Origin: Fulvia fulva
Lineage: Eukaryota; Ascomycota; Dothideomycetes; Mycosphaerellales; Mycosphaerellaceae
Length of the DNA: 64,000 nt
Assembly: GCF_020509005.1 (NCBI RefSeq)
Contig: NC_063016.1
Span: forward strand, 3,224,001-3,288,000
Direction: 5' to 3'
The notes under the pieces are model-generated. The model saw only the letters and a list, made by a program, of their open reading frames with translations, was not told the DNA's origin and made no database searches. Made by a program: the position numbers and the translations under genes. Shown piece by piece: positions 47,298 to 58,327 of this stretch. Position 1 is the first letter of the stretch, and each line of letters opens with the position of its first letter.

Positions 47298-50200
47298 GTT
47301 TGTTCTACTACCCTACCTAGATCGCGGATCTAGGTAAGGGACGCGTAATAATAGGAATAGACAGAACCGTAGAACTCGAGAACGCGTAGAGTCGTATTAG
47401 AACACAGAATACGGTAAGGCGTATAGCGCGTAGATACCTAGAGAACGTAACGTAGCGACATTATTAGTAGGTAGTCGCGCGCTCGTAGATAGTCAGGATA
47501 TAGGTACCGTTACGCCTCCCCCGAACCTAGACAACATAACTTTATAAATAGCGAACGGCGGTATACTACCGCTACCTAAGCCTAAGGGCAAAAGTAAGTA
47601 GCGTATATCTCTTTTCCCCGACCTCTCCTCTTTCCCTTAGAGTTAGACATAGGACGACAACCGGCGGGTTATAGTAGACACCGGTGTCGCGCTATAACAA
47701 GAGATTAATAAAGCTTACTAGAAGGCCTTCGAGCGAGAAGAAGGTAGTAAGATTGACTTTATAGAACTGTTCGAGTTCAAGCTCGAAGAGAACCTAGGCG
47801 GCGACCTAGACGAGGTGTATCTATTACTCGACGAGGTAGAACACATTCTCGTATCCGAATACTAGAATGTCACCCTAGACAACCTTACGACCCTTATATC
47901 CTAACACCCGAAGACTACCTACGACTTCGTGCTACAAGTAGTCAATACGGCGATTATAAAGGGTAGACAACTCGATATAATAGAGCGAGCTAACGACCTC
48001 TAGAACACCTATTACACTACGCTATACACCGAATACGACCGTATCTATAAGATACTACGAAGTGAAGAGCTTGTTACACAGAAAATAGTAGCAGATCTTA
48101 AGAGTAAGAAGGACTACGACCTAGCTAAGTTATAAGAGCTAGAGAAGAAATATAAGGAAGCTAATAACCTATATAAGCAGTTTAGCGAGATATACGAGAA
48201 GGAGAAGAAGAAGGCATAAGATACTAAGGTGAAGAACTAGGCCCTATAACAAGAAGTCGATGACCTAAAGGCTCGGCTTAAGGTAGGAGACACTATATAG
48301 AACGGAGGTAGGGGCCGCTTAGGCCGCCGACCCTCTCGTTCCCGCCTACGCGAGACCTTACTCGAGTAGCTATTACGTAGGTATCGCGAAGCTACTAGTG
48401 GAGGTGGCGGTAGCGGTAGTAGTAATGACGATAGAGACGACTATAACCGTAGTAATAATAGCCGAGGACGTAATAACGACCGTCCGCGACTAGGACCTAA
48501 TAATAGTCGTGACTCGAGAATACGTAACACCCGTACCTAGACACTACTAGTTGACCTTCTAGAACGTCTCTTTACTATTGACCGTACCCTTACTCGCGGC
48601 ATAGAGATCGGTAAGGGTGTGCCTAACCCTAAGCACTTCAAGAACGATAATGACCCTAATTTCGACAGCTAGTATAGTAGTGTTCTCCTAAAGCTAACTA
48701 TAGTAACCTTCCGTACTAAGGTAGATAGTCTACGCTTTATATATAGGTAGACGCAAGGTGATCCTTAGCAAAGCATTAAGCCGAGGATCTCTATACCTAG
48801 ATAGTAGTCCTTTAACGAGTTCAAGACTAGAGAAGAGTTATTAGATTAGATAACACGCTAATATAGTATACGTAATAAAGGAACTAAGGCTATAGTTAAC
48901 ATTGCTACCTATAAGTAAGAACAAGGCGAAACCTTTATAGCCTTCTATATACGCTACTCGAAGTTACGCGCCTAGATGTTATAGACCAATAAGACCGAGC
49001 TTATACTATTCCGTAACCGACTAAACCGTAAGTACTTTATTAAGACCTTCGGCGACCGCGAAGTCGACCGCCGCCTAGATAGTATATAAGACGTTATCGA
49101 GGAGTACACCGTACTAGACGAGAGCTTCTACGAGACAGATCGACTATACCCGTAGAAGGAGCGCCCCGTAGTAATAGTAACTCGAACGGTAATAGCGGCT
49201 AGAATAACTAGAACAACGGTAACGTAGTTACTAGTACCGCTACCGGTATAGTAGGTGCCTTAGTATAGCGCCTACTATAGTACGCTAGTACTAAGAAGAA
49301 GGAGGATCTACCGACATATCTATAGAACCTACCTACGCTTAACCGCGAGTAGCGCGAAGACCTTAAGAAGTAGGGTAAGTACTACCGCTACCGTATAGGT
49401 TCTTACGTATCGACTAACCCTAAATACCTAATATATAGGTACGATAGCGACTATCGCCTACCGCGTCTACGTAATACTACGCCGAATCCGAACGCGAACC
49501 TTAGTTCCCTAGCCGCCGATCCGTAGTAGGGAAATAGCACGACCGCTACCTAAGCGTAGTAGATAGCGGTTACCTAAACTTCCTAGGACAGAAAGAGTAT
49601 AAGATTAAGAGATACGGAATATAAGAGACGGTAACAGACTATAGTAAGGAGCTTAAGATATTGGTATACGTACTAGATAAACAATAGCTAGCTATATACC
49701 CTTATATATTGTTACCCGTAATAATATAATATAGAAAGGCTCGAGGCCTTATAGATTCTGCTTCTACCTCTCTCTTTCTTGACTAGAAATTTATCCGTAA
49801 ATATATAATACCCCTAATCCCTTTGACGTAAAGCCGACGACTAATACTAGGAGATAGAACGGCTACTATACGGCAGATTATATACGCGGCCCTTATAGAC
49901 GTAGTTATCGGCGATTATTACGAGTAAATGTTATACTACGTCACCGACCTCGAATATAACATCGTCTTTAGCCTACCGTAGCTTATAGCGTACAACCTAA
50001 ACATCTTCTAGGAGATAGGCGAGGTGGCATTTAGATCGGATTACTGCTTTGGTCACTGTCTATAGAATAAGACATCGATAACAGTACAATCCCTAAACTA
50101 TCGCGAGAAGAAGAAGTAGGCACTAGTACGGTACGGACTAGAGCCCTTCACTAGAGAAGTAGCGAGCTTTATAGTAGGAGGGGCGGAGCTGAACGTCTTA

Positions 50201-53200
50201 TTATATAACCTAGAAGACATAGACGATGAAGAAGTGGACTACTAGGGCGTTTCTTAACGCGCGTAGGGAATGTACGCGTACCGGCCTAGGGCTAAGTGCT
50301 TCTATATTATGCCTACTAGGCGTAAGAGCGACGACGGAGAGCTTAAGCTAAGTATAATAGCTGCTAATGATCTAGACCAATTCTTGAACAAGTAGTTTAA
50401 TTACAACCCGAAGGAGAAGTTGCCGCCGGTATACTACGGTATTACGGACGCTTTCTTAGCTAAGGATTATAAAGGACTCCTACCTTACCGACTAGGCGTA
50501 GATCATGAGATTCACATTAAGCCTAATAGTCTATAAGAGCCACTATACCGTAAGCCCTACGGCCTAGCTAAGAAGGAGAACAAGGTAGTCAAGAAATAGC
50601 TAGACGAGCAAATATCTAAAGGGAAGGTACGGAAAGTAGGGCAAAAGACGAGCTAGTCTCCTACACTAGTACTAGTAGTACGTAAGCCTAGAGGTAGGCT
50701 ACGTGTTTATATCGACTATAGAGGATTAAATGCGATTACTATCAAGAACCGGTATCCGATTCCCTTGATATAAGAGACGCTTAACCGTATACACGGTAAG
50801 AAGTACTTTACGAAGCTAGACATTATAGTAGCCTTTAACAAGTTACGGATAGCTAAAGGGCACGAGTAGTTAACGGCGTTTACGACACGATACGGCATCT
50901 ACGAGTGTCTAGTACTGCCATTCGGCTTATATAACGGACTAGTATCGTTCTAATTATATATTAATAAGGTCTTATAAGAACACCTAGACGACTTTGTATC
51001 GGCCTACCTAGATAACGTACTTATCTTCAGTAACACCTTAGAGGAGTACATTAAACACGTACGGAAGGTTCTTACTAAGCTACGCGATGTAGGACTTATA
51101 GTGGACATCGATAAAAGCGAATTCTACTAATAGAAGGTGAGGTATCTTAGGCTAATTATAACCCCTAACGGCATCGAGATAGACCCCGAGAAACTCGAAT
51201 ATATTTAGACATAGGAAGCTCCTAAGAACCTAAAGGATGTCTAGGCCTTCCTTAGATTTACTAACTTCTATAGGCGGTTTATCGAAGCATTTTCGCGTAT
51301 AGCTACTCCTCTTATAAACCTGACTAAGTCGGACGGACTAAGCAATCACAAGAACAGAAGGATTTAATAGTCACTAGATTGCTAACGAGCCTTTGACAAT
51401 TTGAAAGCTACGTTTAGCAAAGCCGGTATGCTCGTACATTATATACTAGGTAGGGAAACGGTAGTAGAGACAGATTCTTTAGATTTTGTGAACGCCGGCG
51501 TGCTTTCGTAGTATAACGAGAAGGGTGTACTACATCCTATAGCCTTCTACTCGAAGAAGTTAAGTCTATAGGAGTGTAATTATGAAATCTATAATAAGGA
51601 ACTATTAGCTATTATTAAGGCTTTTAAGGAATAGAGACCCGAGCTCGCCTACGAAGCAGATAATAAGGACTTATAGCTAGTCAAAATTTACACCGACTAT
51701 AAGAACCTCGAATACTTTATAAAGACAAAGTAGCTGAATCGGCGACAAGCGCGTTAGGCTAAGTTCTTATTATAGTTTAACTTTAAGATAATATACCGTC
51801 TAGGACTTCAAGGTATAAAGCTAGACAGCCTAACGAGACGTAGCTAGGACCTTCCGTAGGGGGTGAACGACCCTCGGAACTAGTATTAGCATCAGACATT
51901 ACTACCTCCTAAGCGATTCCTTAAGATCGCCTTACTATAGGCAATAGTAGAAGATGCGCCGGAAGAAGAGGAACTAGTACAGCTAGACCCTAAAGCTAAA
52001 GAGTTTATGCCTATAGAACGAGATACGCCTACTAAACAACCGGCGACGCGTAAAAGTTAACGGGAAGCCGAACTCGAGTATCGAATGTCGACGGCGTACG
52101 TAACCGATAACGAGCTTAAGACCGCGATCAAGGACCTATAGAAAGACCGTACTCCTATACTACTATAGAGAGCGAAGATTCACCTAGTATACTATAAAGT
52201 AGATAGCGACCTACTATATATTCGAAATCAATACGACGGCTAGAGCTTATAGATACTAAATGACTAAGCCTTATAGACTAGGATAATCAAGATAAACTAT
52301 AACGCTCTAGTAGCAGGCTATCTAGGACGAGCTCGTACTTATAAACTCGTAGCACGTAAATTCTACTAGCCTAGATTAGCGAGATCCGTACGTAGATATA
52401 CCACAAATTGCCGTACCTACCGTATAATAAAATCTCTACACTCCTAGCCACTAGGATTATTATAGCCACTTCCTATTCCAGATCGGCCTTAGAAATATAT
52501 TGTAGTCGACTTCGTTATCGGACTCCTAGACAGTACTCTTAACGGTATAGTCTATAATAACATTATAACCGTTACTAATAGGCTTACTACGGAAGTCGAG
52601 CTGATCCCTATTAGCGTAATAACAGCATAGAATACGGCAAGGCTTTTCCTTAAACATATGTTCTGTCGGCGCGGGTTTCCTAATACTATTATATTAGACC
52701 GTAGTAAGTAGTAGGTTACTACCTTCTAGAAGAAACACTATAAGATGCTCCGTACAAATCGTAAGCTAAGTTCTTCGTATTACCTAGAAACTAATAGACA
52801 GTTAGAACGTACTAACTAGGCGATAGAACAGTATCTTCGTATATTTACTAATAAGGTACAGGATAACTAGGCAGAATAGCTATGCCTTGCTTAGTTCGCG
52901 ATTAATAATCACCTGTCCGAGACTACTAGTGTGTCGCCGTTCTACGCTACCTTAGGCTATAACCCTAAGTTTATAGAGCGAGTTGACCTAAACGCTAGAA
53001 AGGAGGGAGGACTAACTACTCTCTAGCGACTAGATACGCGATCAGTAGAAACCTTTATACGTCGAATTTGCGAGCTTTATAAGCACCTTTAAGAGAATGT
53101 ACGAATGTTATAAGCTCTCTAAGTAGAAGTAGCAAACCGCTACCGAAGCATTCCTCTAGACTATAAGGTAGGTAATTAGGTGTATCTTAGTACTAAGAAC

Positions 53201-54144
53201 ATCCGTACGACTCGACTATCTAAGAAGCTAGATAGGAAATATGCCGGCCCTTACTAGATTACGGAAGTCATACCGGCTAGACTCTCTTATCGACTAAAAC
53301 TATTAGACGCTCTAGTAGGACTTAATAACTACTTCTACACCTTACTACTATAACGAGCCGACCACCCCGATTTCCTACTACTTGAAGGGCAGTATCTAGC
53401 GCCGCTACTACCGATAACTATCGAACCTAACACTACCGAGGCTAATATAGTAGCCGATATAGTAGTAGTACCTACGTATATATACGAGGTAGGAAAGATC
53501 CTTAATATATACACCTATAAGCGGGTAGGCAAGGTGAAGAAGGGGCATAAGCGTAAGGTAGATATATAGTATAAGGTGAAATAGGCTAGATATTAGAACG
53601 AGGAGGATAGTAAGACCTAGTAACCTATAGAGGATATACTTAAACACGCGGCCGCCGCTATTATAGACTTTTACTATAACCGGCCGGAGTTGTCTACGCC
53701 TATAGGCTTCGTAGCTCTATCTAACTAGTCCCTACTAGCTACTAAGGTGCTTAGGCTCAATACGATTAGGGTTATTCCGAAAGACACCGTTACGAATAAG
53801 TCGCCTCGAGCCTTACCTCTAATAGAATCTGCTCCGTATATGTTCGATACTCGAGTAGAGCCTATAGAGCCTATAATAATACCTAACTTTAGTCATAAGG
53901 ATTATACGCGAGTACTAGCCGAAGACAGACGTAGGTCTAGGGCAAGCTAGCTAACTAGGCAACATATTTCTCGAAGGAAGCCGGTCGAGGATAGTCTTAA
54001 TAGAGCGAATGCGATGTTATCGGATAACGACAGGGCACTAGAGGATGATTAGGCGTTCGCGCGATTATAGAGCTCGATAGGCAAGTGGCCTTATAAGGTA
54101 GATAACGCTTAGAGGACTAAGGCGTGTTTTAGGAGGGGGGATAC

Positions 54145-54328
54145 TGTCACGGGTAGCCCGCGACCCCCTACTATAGCTACGTCGGCCCGGCTAAACCGCG
54201 GACCTTCCGCATCGGGTTAGCGCGGCTTGGCTTTGCTTTATAACTTCGCCGCGCCTCGCGCTCCTCTTTCGTAGCTTCGTAGAACAATAACTATCTCGTT
54301 TAGACCCTATGATACGCGCGCCCTTACA
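54145..54328 (+). repeat. Gypsy-3 3' LTR
   Basis: 184 bp, TGTCACGGGTAGCCC to CGCGCCCTTACA. It keeps TG...CA ends that the 5' copy has lost. Confidence 0.9.
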
Positions 54329-55225
54329 ACCTCCTCGGGGTAACTACGACTCTAATTCGAAGAAGCTTATAGAGCTAGAAGAGAGGGTGATACTTAAGTA
54401 TATACTCGAGCTAGATCTTAGAGGTTTCCCGCTATAAAGGCTAGTATATAAGCAATGGCCGATTTATTGCTATAAGAGAAGGGTCTTAAGCCCGCTAGTC
54501 TCAATTAGACAGACAGGTTTATTAGGCGGTATCGTGAGCTAAAGGTTTGTATAACACGTAGATACGATCGTTAGCGAGCCCTAATAGAAGATCTAGACGT
54601 TATCGAGAAGTAGTTCTTACTTATACGTAATATAAAGGAGAAGTATAGCATCCTTAACTAGGACACCTATAACTTCGACGAGACAGGGTTTATAATAGGT
54701 GTCATTACGTCTTAGAGCGTCGTTACGGGTTCAGAAAGGCGTAGTAGAAAGAGGAAGGTCGTTCAATAGGGCAATAGAGAGGGAGTAGAGAGATAGCGTA
54801 TTAGATAGCTCTTATACGAAGCGAGATTAGTAAGCTACGCAAGTCTAACGAGGCCCTTATATAGCGGAAAGCACGAAAGCGCAAGTACATTCAGTCTAGA
54901 GGGTCTCTAACCTTCGATAAGGCGTCGCAATTAATACCTCTAGAGGATACTAGGAGGTAGGAAGTGAGTAGAGAGTCGCTAGATAGTGTTCGGCTAGCAC
55001 TAAGGCTACGACGCTATAAGCGATATAGCGAGTCGGGGCATAACGTACGTACCTATTAAGTAGACTCGCTAGATAGCGGAGAATCTAAAGAGGAATTGTC
55101 CTCCTAGTAACGATTCTATAGGATGTCGTCGTGTTAAGATACCGTCGTAATTAAAGTAGAAGTGGTACAGTTCTTAGTAAAAGTGGCCCGCTCGGTAGTA
55201 TAGCCCGCTCGGTAGTAAAGCACGT
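54329..55225 (+). mobile_element. Fot1-b: truncated and internally deleted Fot1 copy
   Basis: Collinear with Fot1-a from its base 25973 to its right terminus. It lacks the first 235 bp with the left terminal repeat, and lacks a segment matching about 26425-27157 (roughly 733 bp, including the second and third catalytic blocks). The right terminal repeat is intact (CCCGCTCGGTAGTATAGCCC) and is followed by TA (55226-55227). It cannot encode a transposase and cannot move without its left end. Similarity to Fot1-a outside the deletion is very high, so the internal deletion is probably young or predates RIP. Confidence 0.8.
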
Positions 55226-55227
55226 TA

Positions 55228-55372
55228 TATAGTATCACTAGTATTAGTATAGGTAGATACTAGGTGTCCGGATGTTTACTAGCCTATAGGCTAGTAAACC
55301 CTAGTTACGTGATCTAGTTATATAACACACCTACACCTATATACTTGACCTACGGCCTATATATTCTTAATA
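55228..55372 (-). repeat. Copia-A right LTR
   Basis: Matches the left LTR from AGTATCRCTAGTATTAGTAT through GGCCTATATATTCTTAATA. Its outer start has been disturbed by Fot1-b, whose right terminus and TA duplication (55226-55227) directly precede it. It is followed by LINE-1 ORF1 sequence. Confidence 0.7.
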
Positions 55373-56783
55373 TATACGGTAGCTCCCTCCTACTATTGTT
55401 AGGAGTACCTAGCTAGTATAGAGATCCTTACTTATCTCGCTCGTTCTTATACTACTATTCTAGCTAGGCATTAGTTTGAATACGCTAGGTACCTTCGGCC
55501 GTAGTATATATACCTACTCTCCTTTTTTAGGCATTCCCTTCCCTAGTATAGGCCTACGTAGTAAGGGTACTTTAGGGTCTTCTCTCCGTATTTTAGGGCT
55601 ATATAACCGTACTATTAGTATTAGAAGCATTGTAGTACCCTATAGCTACTCTAATAGATCTCCGTATCTATTCTCTCGTAGTTCTAGAATAGCCTATTAT
55701 CTAGTATCTAGTTAGCTTGTTCCGCTATCTCTACCTAGATAATAAGTAATAAAAACGTCTTCTCTCGGTCTACTATCTTATATAACTATACCGCCTTCGT
55801 TAGTCGTACTCCTAGGGGTGTATTCTAGTTCTATACTTAGAGTTAGGGAAGGTCTTCGACCTTAAATGTTCTAAGGACCCCGTAGGCGATAACGGTATAC
55901 TATTAGTAGGAGACTCGTACCGACTTCGCGACTTTAGTAGTCTACTCCTTATAGGTCTCGAGTTTTCGTCTATTAGACTCTTATATAGTAAAGAGTCTTA
56001 CTACGCCTATTGCCTCTACCTTCGCTCTAACTACCTCCCTTTAGCCGATTCTATCGACAATCTCCTTACTTATTAGGGCTATGATTTCTTGTTTCTCCGC
56101 CGGATTAGTAATGTACAGGCGTACCGTATTACTTGCCTTCGTAGGGGGTTGATTTTTGCCTGCTGCTACTATTGCCTATATAGTTAGTCTCTAGGCTGCC
56201 TTCTATATTACTTGTTAGATTGTCTTCGAGATTTGGTATAATAGCGCTTTTAGCGCTCCTAGTAGCTGTGCTATAGTGTTCTTATATACCCGGGCTAGGT
56301 GTTCGTCATCCCCTAGCAAGTTTTCCGCCTCCGTATATAGGGTCGTCCACGCTGTATTGTTTGTCGTTGGCCTCTGCTTTCTATATAGTAGGCCTTGGCT
56401 TGTGTCCTGGGTTTTTCCTTGGTTTGTTCCCCGGTTTGGCTCTTGGCTGTTCTTTGTTAGAGGGTCTCTGCTAAGATGAGTGTCCTTTACGAGCTGCTTA
56501 ATGCTCGCAAGGCTATGGCTCTCGTTGGTTGCCATCCTCTGCTACTATTCGGGGTGAGGTCCGCGCTTCCTAATTAGGCAGTTGTCCTCCGCAACTCCGC
56601 AATTCCAGGGTCTGCCGTCAGGGGAACGGAACCTCAGTTTTGGGGTTCTTTGTACCACAATTGCGCCGCCGCCAGCGCAGGCGGGTCGCTGCTGCTTGAG
56701 TGGATTGCTCGTCTTGATAAGGGCTGTCGAATAGATGGTCCTCGTCGATGGCCTCTGGTATTTGAATTTAATATATGTGTCGT
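55373..56783 (-). mobile_element. LINE-1 ORF1 and 5' UTR segment
   Basis: ORF1 runs on the minus strand from 56535; its first 106 codons (56215-56535) are open, starting MATNESHSLASIKQLVKD and rich in Gln, Asn and Lys. Downstream the frame breaks at RIP-type stops. 56536-56783 is the 5' UTR with normal CA/TG content and no gene. The piece ends at the right outer duplication. Confidence 0.75.
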
Positions 56784-56799
56784 GGTCGCATTATGTCGA
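56784..56799. repeat. Right target-site duplication of the outermost LINE
   Basis: GGTCGCATTATGTCGA, identical to 14953-14968. Everything between the two copies is transposon sequence; host DNA resumes at 56800. Confidence 0.85.
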
Positions 56800-57028
56800 G
56801 GCCATGATAGAGCTGCTGAAAACCGCAATGGCGCGGGTTCAAGCTTGCTCGCACAATCCACAGATTGTCCGCCTCCTGTAGTCTATATATTTTTCTTACT
56901 TGATCCTCCACCCGCAATAATGGGGAAGTGGTCCAATGTAAAGATCCCGTCGCGTGTTTTACTCAATGCCATGATGCGCCTGTGTCAACAGCGCTCATGG
57001 CTGACATCTAGGAAAGACTAGATAGCTT
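56800..57028. other. Unique spacer right of the transposon island, no gene seen
   Basis: Normal composition. It would have been continuous with 14952 before the insertion. No domain or splice pattern was recognised. Confidence 0.45.
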
Positions 57029-57070
57029 CTAGGGAAGACTAGATGGCACTTTGGGAAGACATGGTGACGG
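57008..57070 (+). repeat. Three-copy 21-bp tandem repeat
   Basis: Copies start at 57008 (CTAGGAAAGACTAGATAGCTT), 57029 and 57050; the core GGRAAGAC recurs every 21 bases. The third copy is the most diverged and runs into the tRNA-like sequence. Confidence 0.6.
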
Positions 57071-57128
57071 CCAAGTACAGTGTGGCAAAGCGCGACGAGG
57101 GATGCGAGTTCGATTCTCGCCTTCTCCG
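57061..57128 (+). pseudogene. tRNA-like remnant (T arm and acceptor 3' strand)
   Basis: GCGAG-TTCGATT-CTCGC (57104-57120) is a perfect 5-bp T stem with a 7-base loop and matches the RNA polymerase III B box. It is followed by CTTCTCC-G as a 3' acceptor strand. An A-box-like CGGCCAAGTACAG lies upstream. I could not find a matching GGAGAAG 5' acceptor strand or pairing D and anticodon stems within tRNA distance, so this is a decayed tRNA or tRNA-derived repeat, not a functional gene. Confidence 0.35.
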
Positions 57129-57583
57129 AACATCTTTCTGCTTCGAGGTTTGCCCGCCAACAGTGGCCTTCTTATGTCTTGGCATCGGTCGAGCGTTGCC
57201 TCCATCGAACCTCGAACCTCAAGCCAGAGTAAACATGTAAGCTGTCGCTGGTCAGTATCGGTCAAGGGGTGTAGTCCGACCGTACAGATCTCCATAGCTT
57301 TCTCATGGTGAAGATCCTTGTGCCTGGCTTGATCGTCACCCCCAGGCGGGCGTTCACACTGCAACATTCTCGCCTCGTCATTCAGTGGATCCTTACCGCT
57401 AGTCGTCAAGTAAGCCGGCGGCAAGCTCTTGAGCTGTTCATGGAAAATTGATGTTATCAAAGGATTCGCAGGGTCATTGGAACCACCAATATAGGCGGCT
57501 CCACATGTCAAGGTAGTGCTGCGATTGATGGTAGCTGCGTCTTGGTATATCGAGTCTGGGTGGAGGAAATGTTGAAGCTCGGT

Positions 57584-58327
57584 GGGGATGGAAGAATAGG
57601 CTTGGAGCATGCAGACGCTTGGGCAGAGGGAGAAGATGGCGGTGGGGAGGCGTGGTGTGTTTGCCGTGGAGAGGAGTTTGAGCGTAGTGGTAAGGATGAG
57701 ATGTCCGCCTGCGGAGCCGCCGACGACGGAAAGCTTGCTGTTTGTGAAGCCTGGAGCTGAGCTGATCCAATTCCAGGCTGAGACGCAGTCATCGAGAGCT
57801 GCGGGCAATGGATGCTCGGGTGCCAGGCGGTAGTCGACTGATACAAGACGGCATGGTACGTCGAGGGCCAATTCGCGCGCTAAGTGGTGTTCGTGGTCGA
57901 TGGAGCCGCAAACCCAGCCGCCGCAGTGGATGTACAGGCCAGTGTGAGCGCTGTGGGGGATGGAAGAATAGGCTTGGAGCATGCAGACGCTTGGGCAGAG
58001 GGAGAAGATGGCGGTGGGGAGGCGTGGTGTGTTTGCCGTGGAGAGGAGTTTGAGCGTAGTGGTAAGGATGAGATGTCCGCCTGCGGAGCCGCCGACGACG
58101 GAAAGCTTGCTGTTTGTGAAGCCTGGAGCTGAGCTGATCCAATTCCAGGCTGAGACGCAGTCATCGAGAGCTGCGGGCAATGGATGCTCGGGTGCCAGGC
58201 GGTAGTCGACTGATACAAGACGGCATGGTACGTCGAGGGCCAATTCGCGCGCTAAGTGGTGTTCGTGGTCGATGGAGCCGCAAACCCAGCCGCCGCAGTG
58301 GATGTACAGGCCAGTGTGAGCGCTGTG
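57584..58327. repeat. Perfect 372-bp direct tandem duplication
   Basis: 57584-57955 and 57956-58327 appear identical base for base. The copies meet exactly; the bases just outside differ (57583 T against 57955 G; 57956 G against 58328 A). The unit is 124 codons, so the esterase frame is preserved. No RIP-type changes are seen, although 372 bp is near or below usual RIP length limits. Confidence 0.9.

Larger units (their letters stand above)
47114..54328 (+). mobile_element. Gypsy-3: full-length chromodomain Ty3/Gypsy element without target duplication
   Basis: 7215 bp with 184-bp LTRs (47114-47297, 54145-54328) and a polypurine tract AGGAGGGGGGA before the 3' LTR. Plus-strand order: gag about 47600-49500, and RT about 50660-51350 ([57 protein letters not shown]). 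RNase H about 51480-51830 (FYSKKLSL, YNKELLAIIKAFKE). Integrase about 52390-53100 (KYIVVDFVIGLLDS). A chromodomain-like tail lies near 53485-53680 (YEVGKILNIYTYKRVGKVKK). RIP stops throughout. Left flank CTATA is Copia-A; right flank ACCTC is a Fot1 fragment, so the flanks do not match. Confidence 0.88.
25602..55372 (-). mobile_element. Copia-A: Ty1/Copia retrotransposon, nested and partly deleted
   Basis: A minus-strand Copia element inserted in LINE-1 and itself split. Left LTR about 25602-25735 plus 27605-27617 (interrupted by Fot1-a). RNase H 27650-28200 reads PxSxISRKxKSIIT then IEARFIAINVAA. The RT core YIDNIPII (YVDD-type) is near 28650-28690. The RT/integrase continue 45793-47113 beyond Copia-B. 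The right LTR remnant is 55228-55372. gag, protease and the N-terminal integrase are missing: beyond 47113 there is Gypsy-3 and then a Fot1 fragment. The left boundary is uncertain by a few bases. RIP-mutated and dead. Confidence 0.75.
14969..56783 (-). mobile_element. LINE-1: Tad1-type LINE that forms the outer shell of the nested island
   Basis: Minus-strand element in three pieces. Piece 14969-17081 carries the 3' end with a (GATC)n tail, RNase H-side sequence and reverse transcriptase. Piece 23852-about 25601 carries the RT N-terminus, linker and endonuclease (a GDFNLYYV-like block at about 24830). Piece 55373-56783 carries ORF1 (start ATG 56533-56535, MATNESHSLASIKQL) and the 5' UTR. Gypsy-1 separates the first two pieces and Copia-A the last two. 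It is collinear with LINE-2 across the RT. The coding parts are heavily RIP-mutated, while the extreme ends (14969-15030 and 56540-56783) keep CA/TG. Matching 16-bp duplications at both ends prove it is one insertion. It is dead. Confidence 0.85.

Noticed and set aside
14953..56799. A centromere, CRISPR array or secondary-metabolite cluster in the large AT-shifted region
   Set aside because: No satellite array, no spaced direct repeats and no biosynthetic genes were seen. All of it is accounted for by nested transposons, though a heterochromatic setting is likely.
57053..57128. A functional tRNA gene
   Set aside because: Only the T arm pairs well. Acceptor, D and anticodon stems could not be formed, so it was kept only as a remnant.
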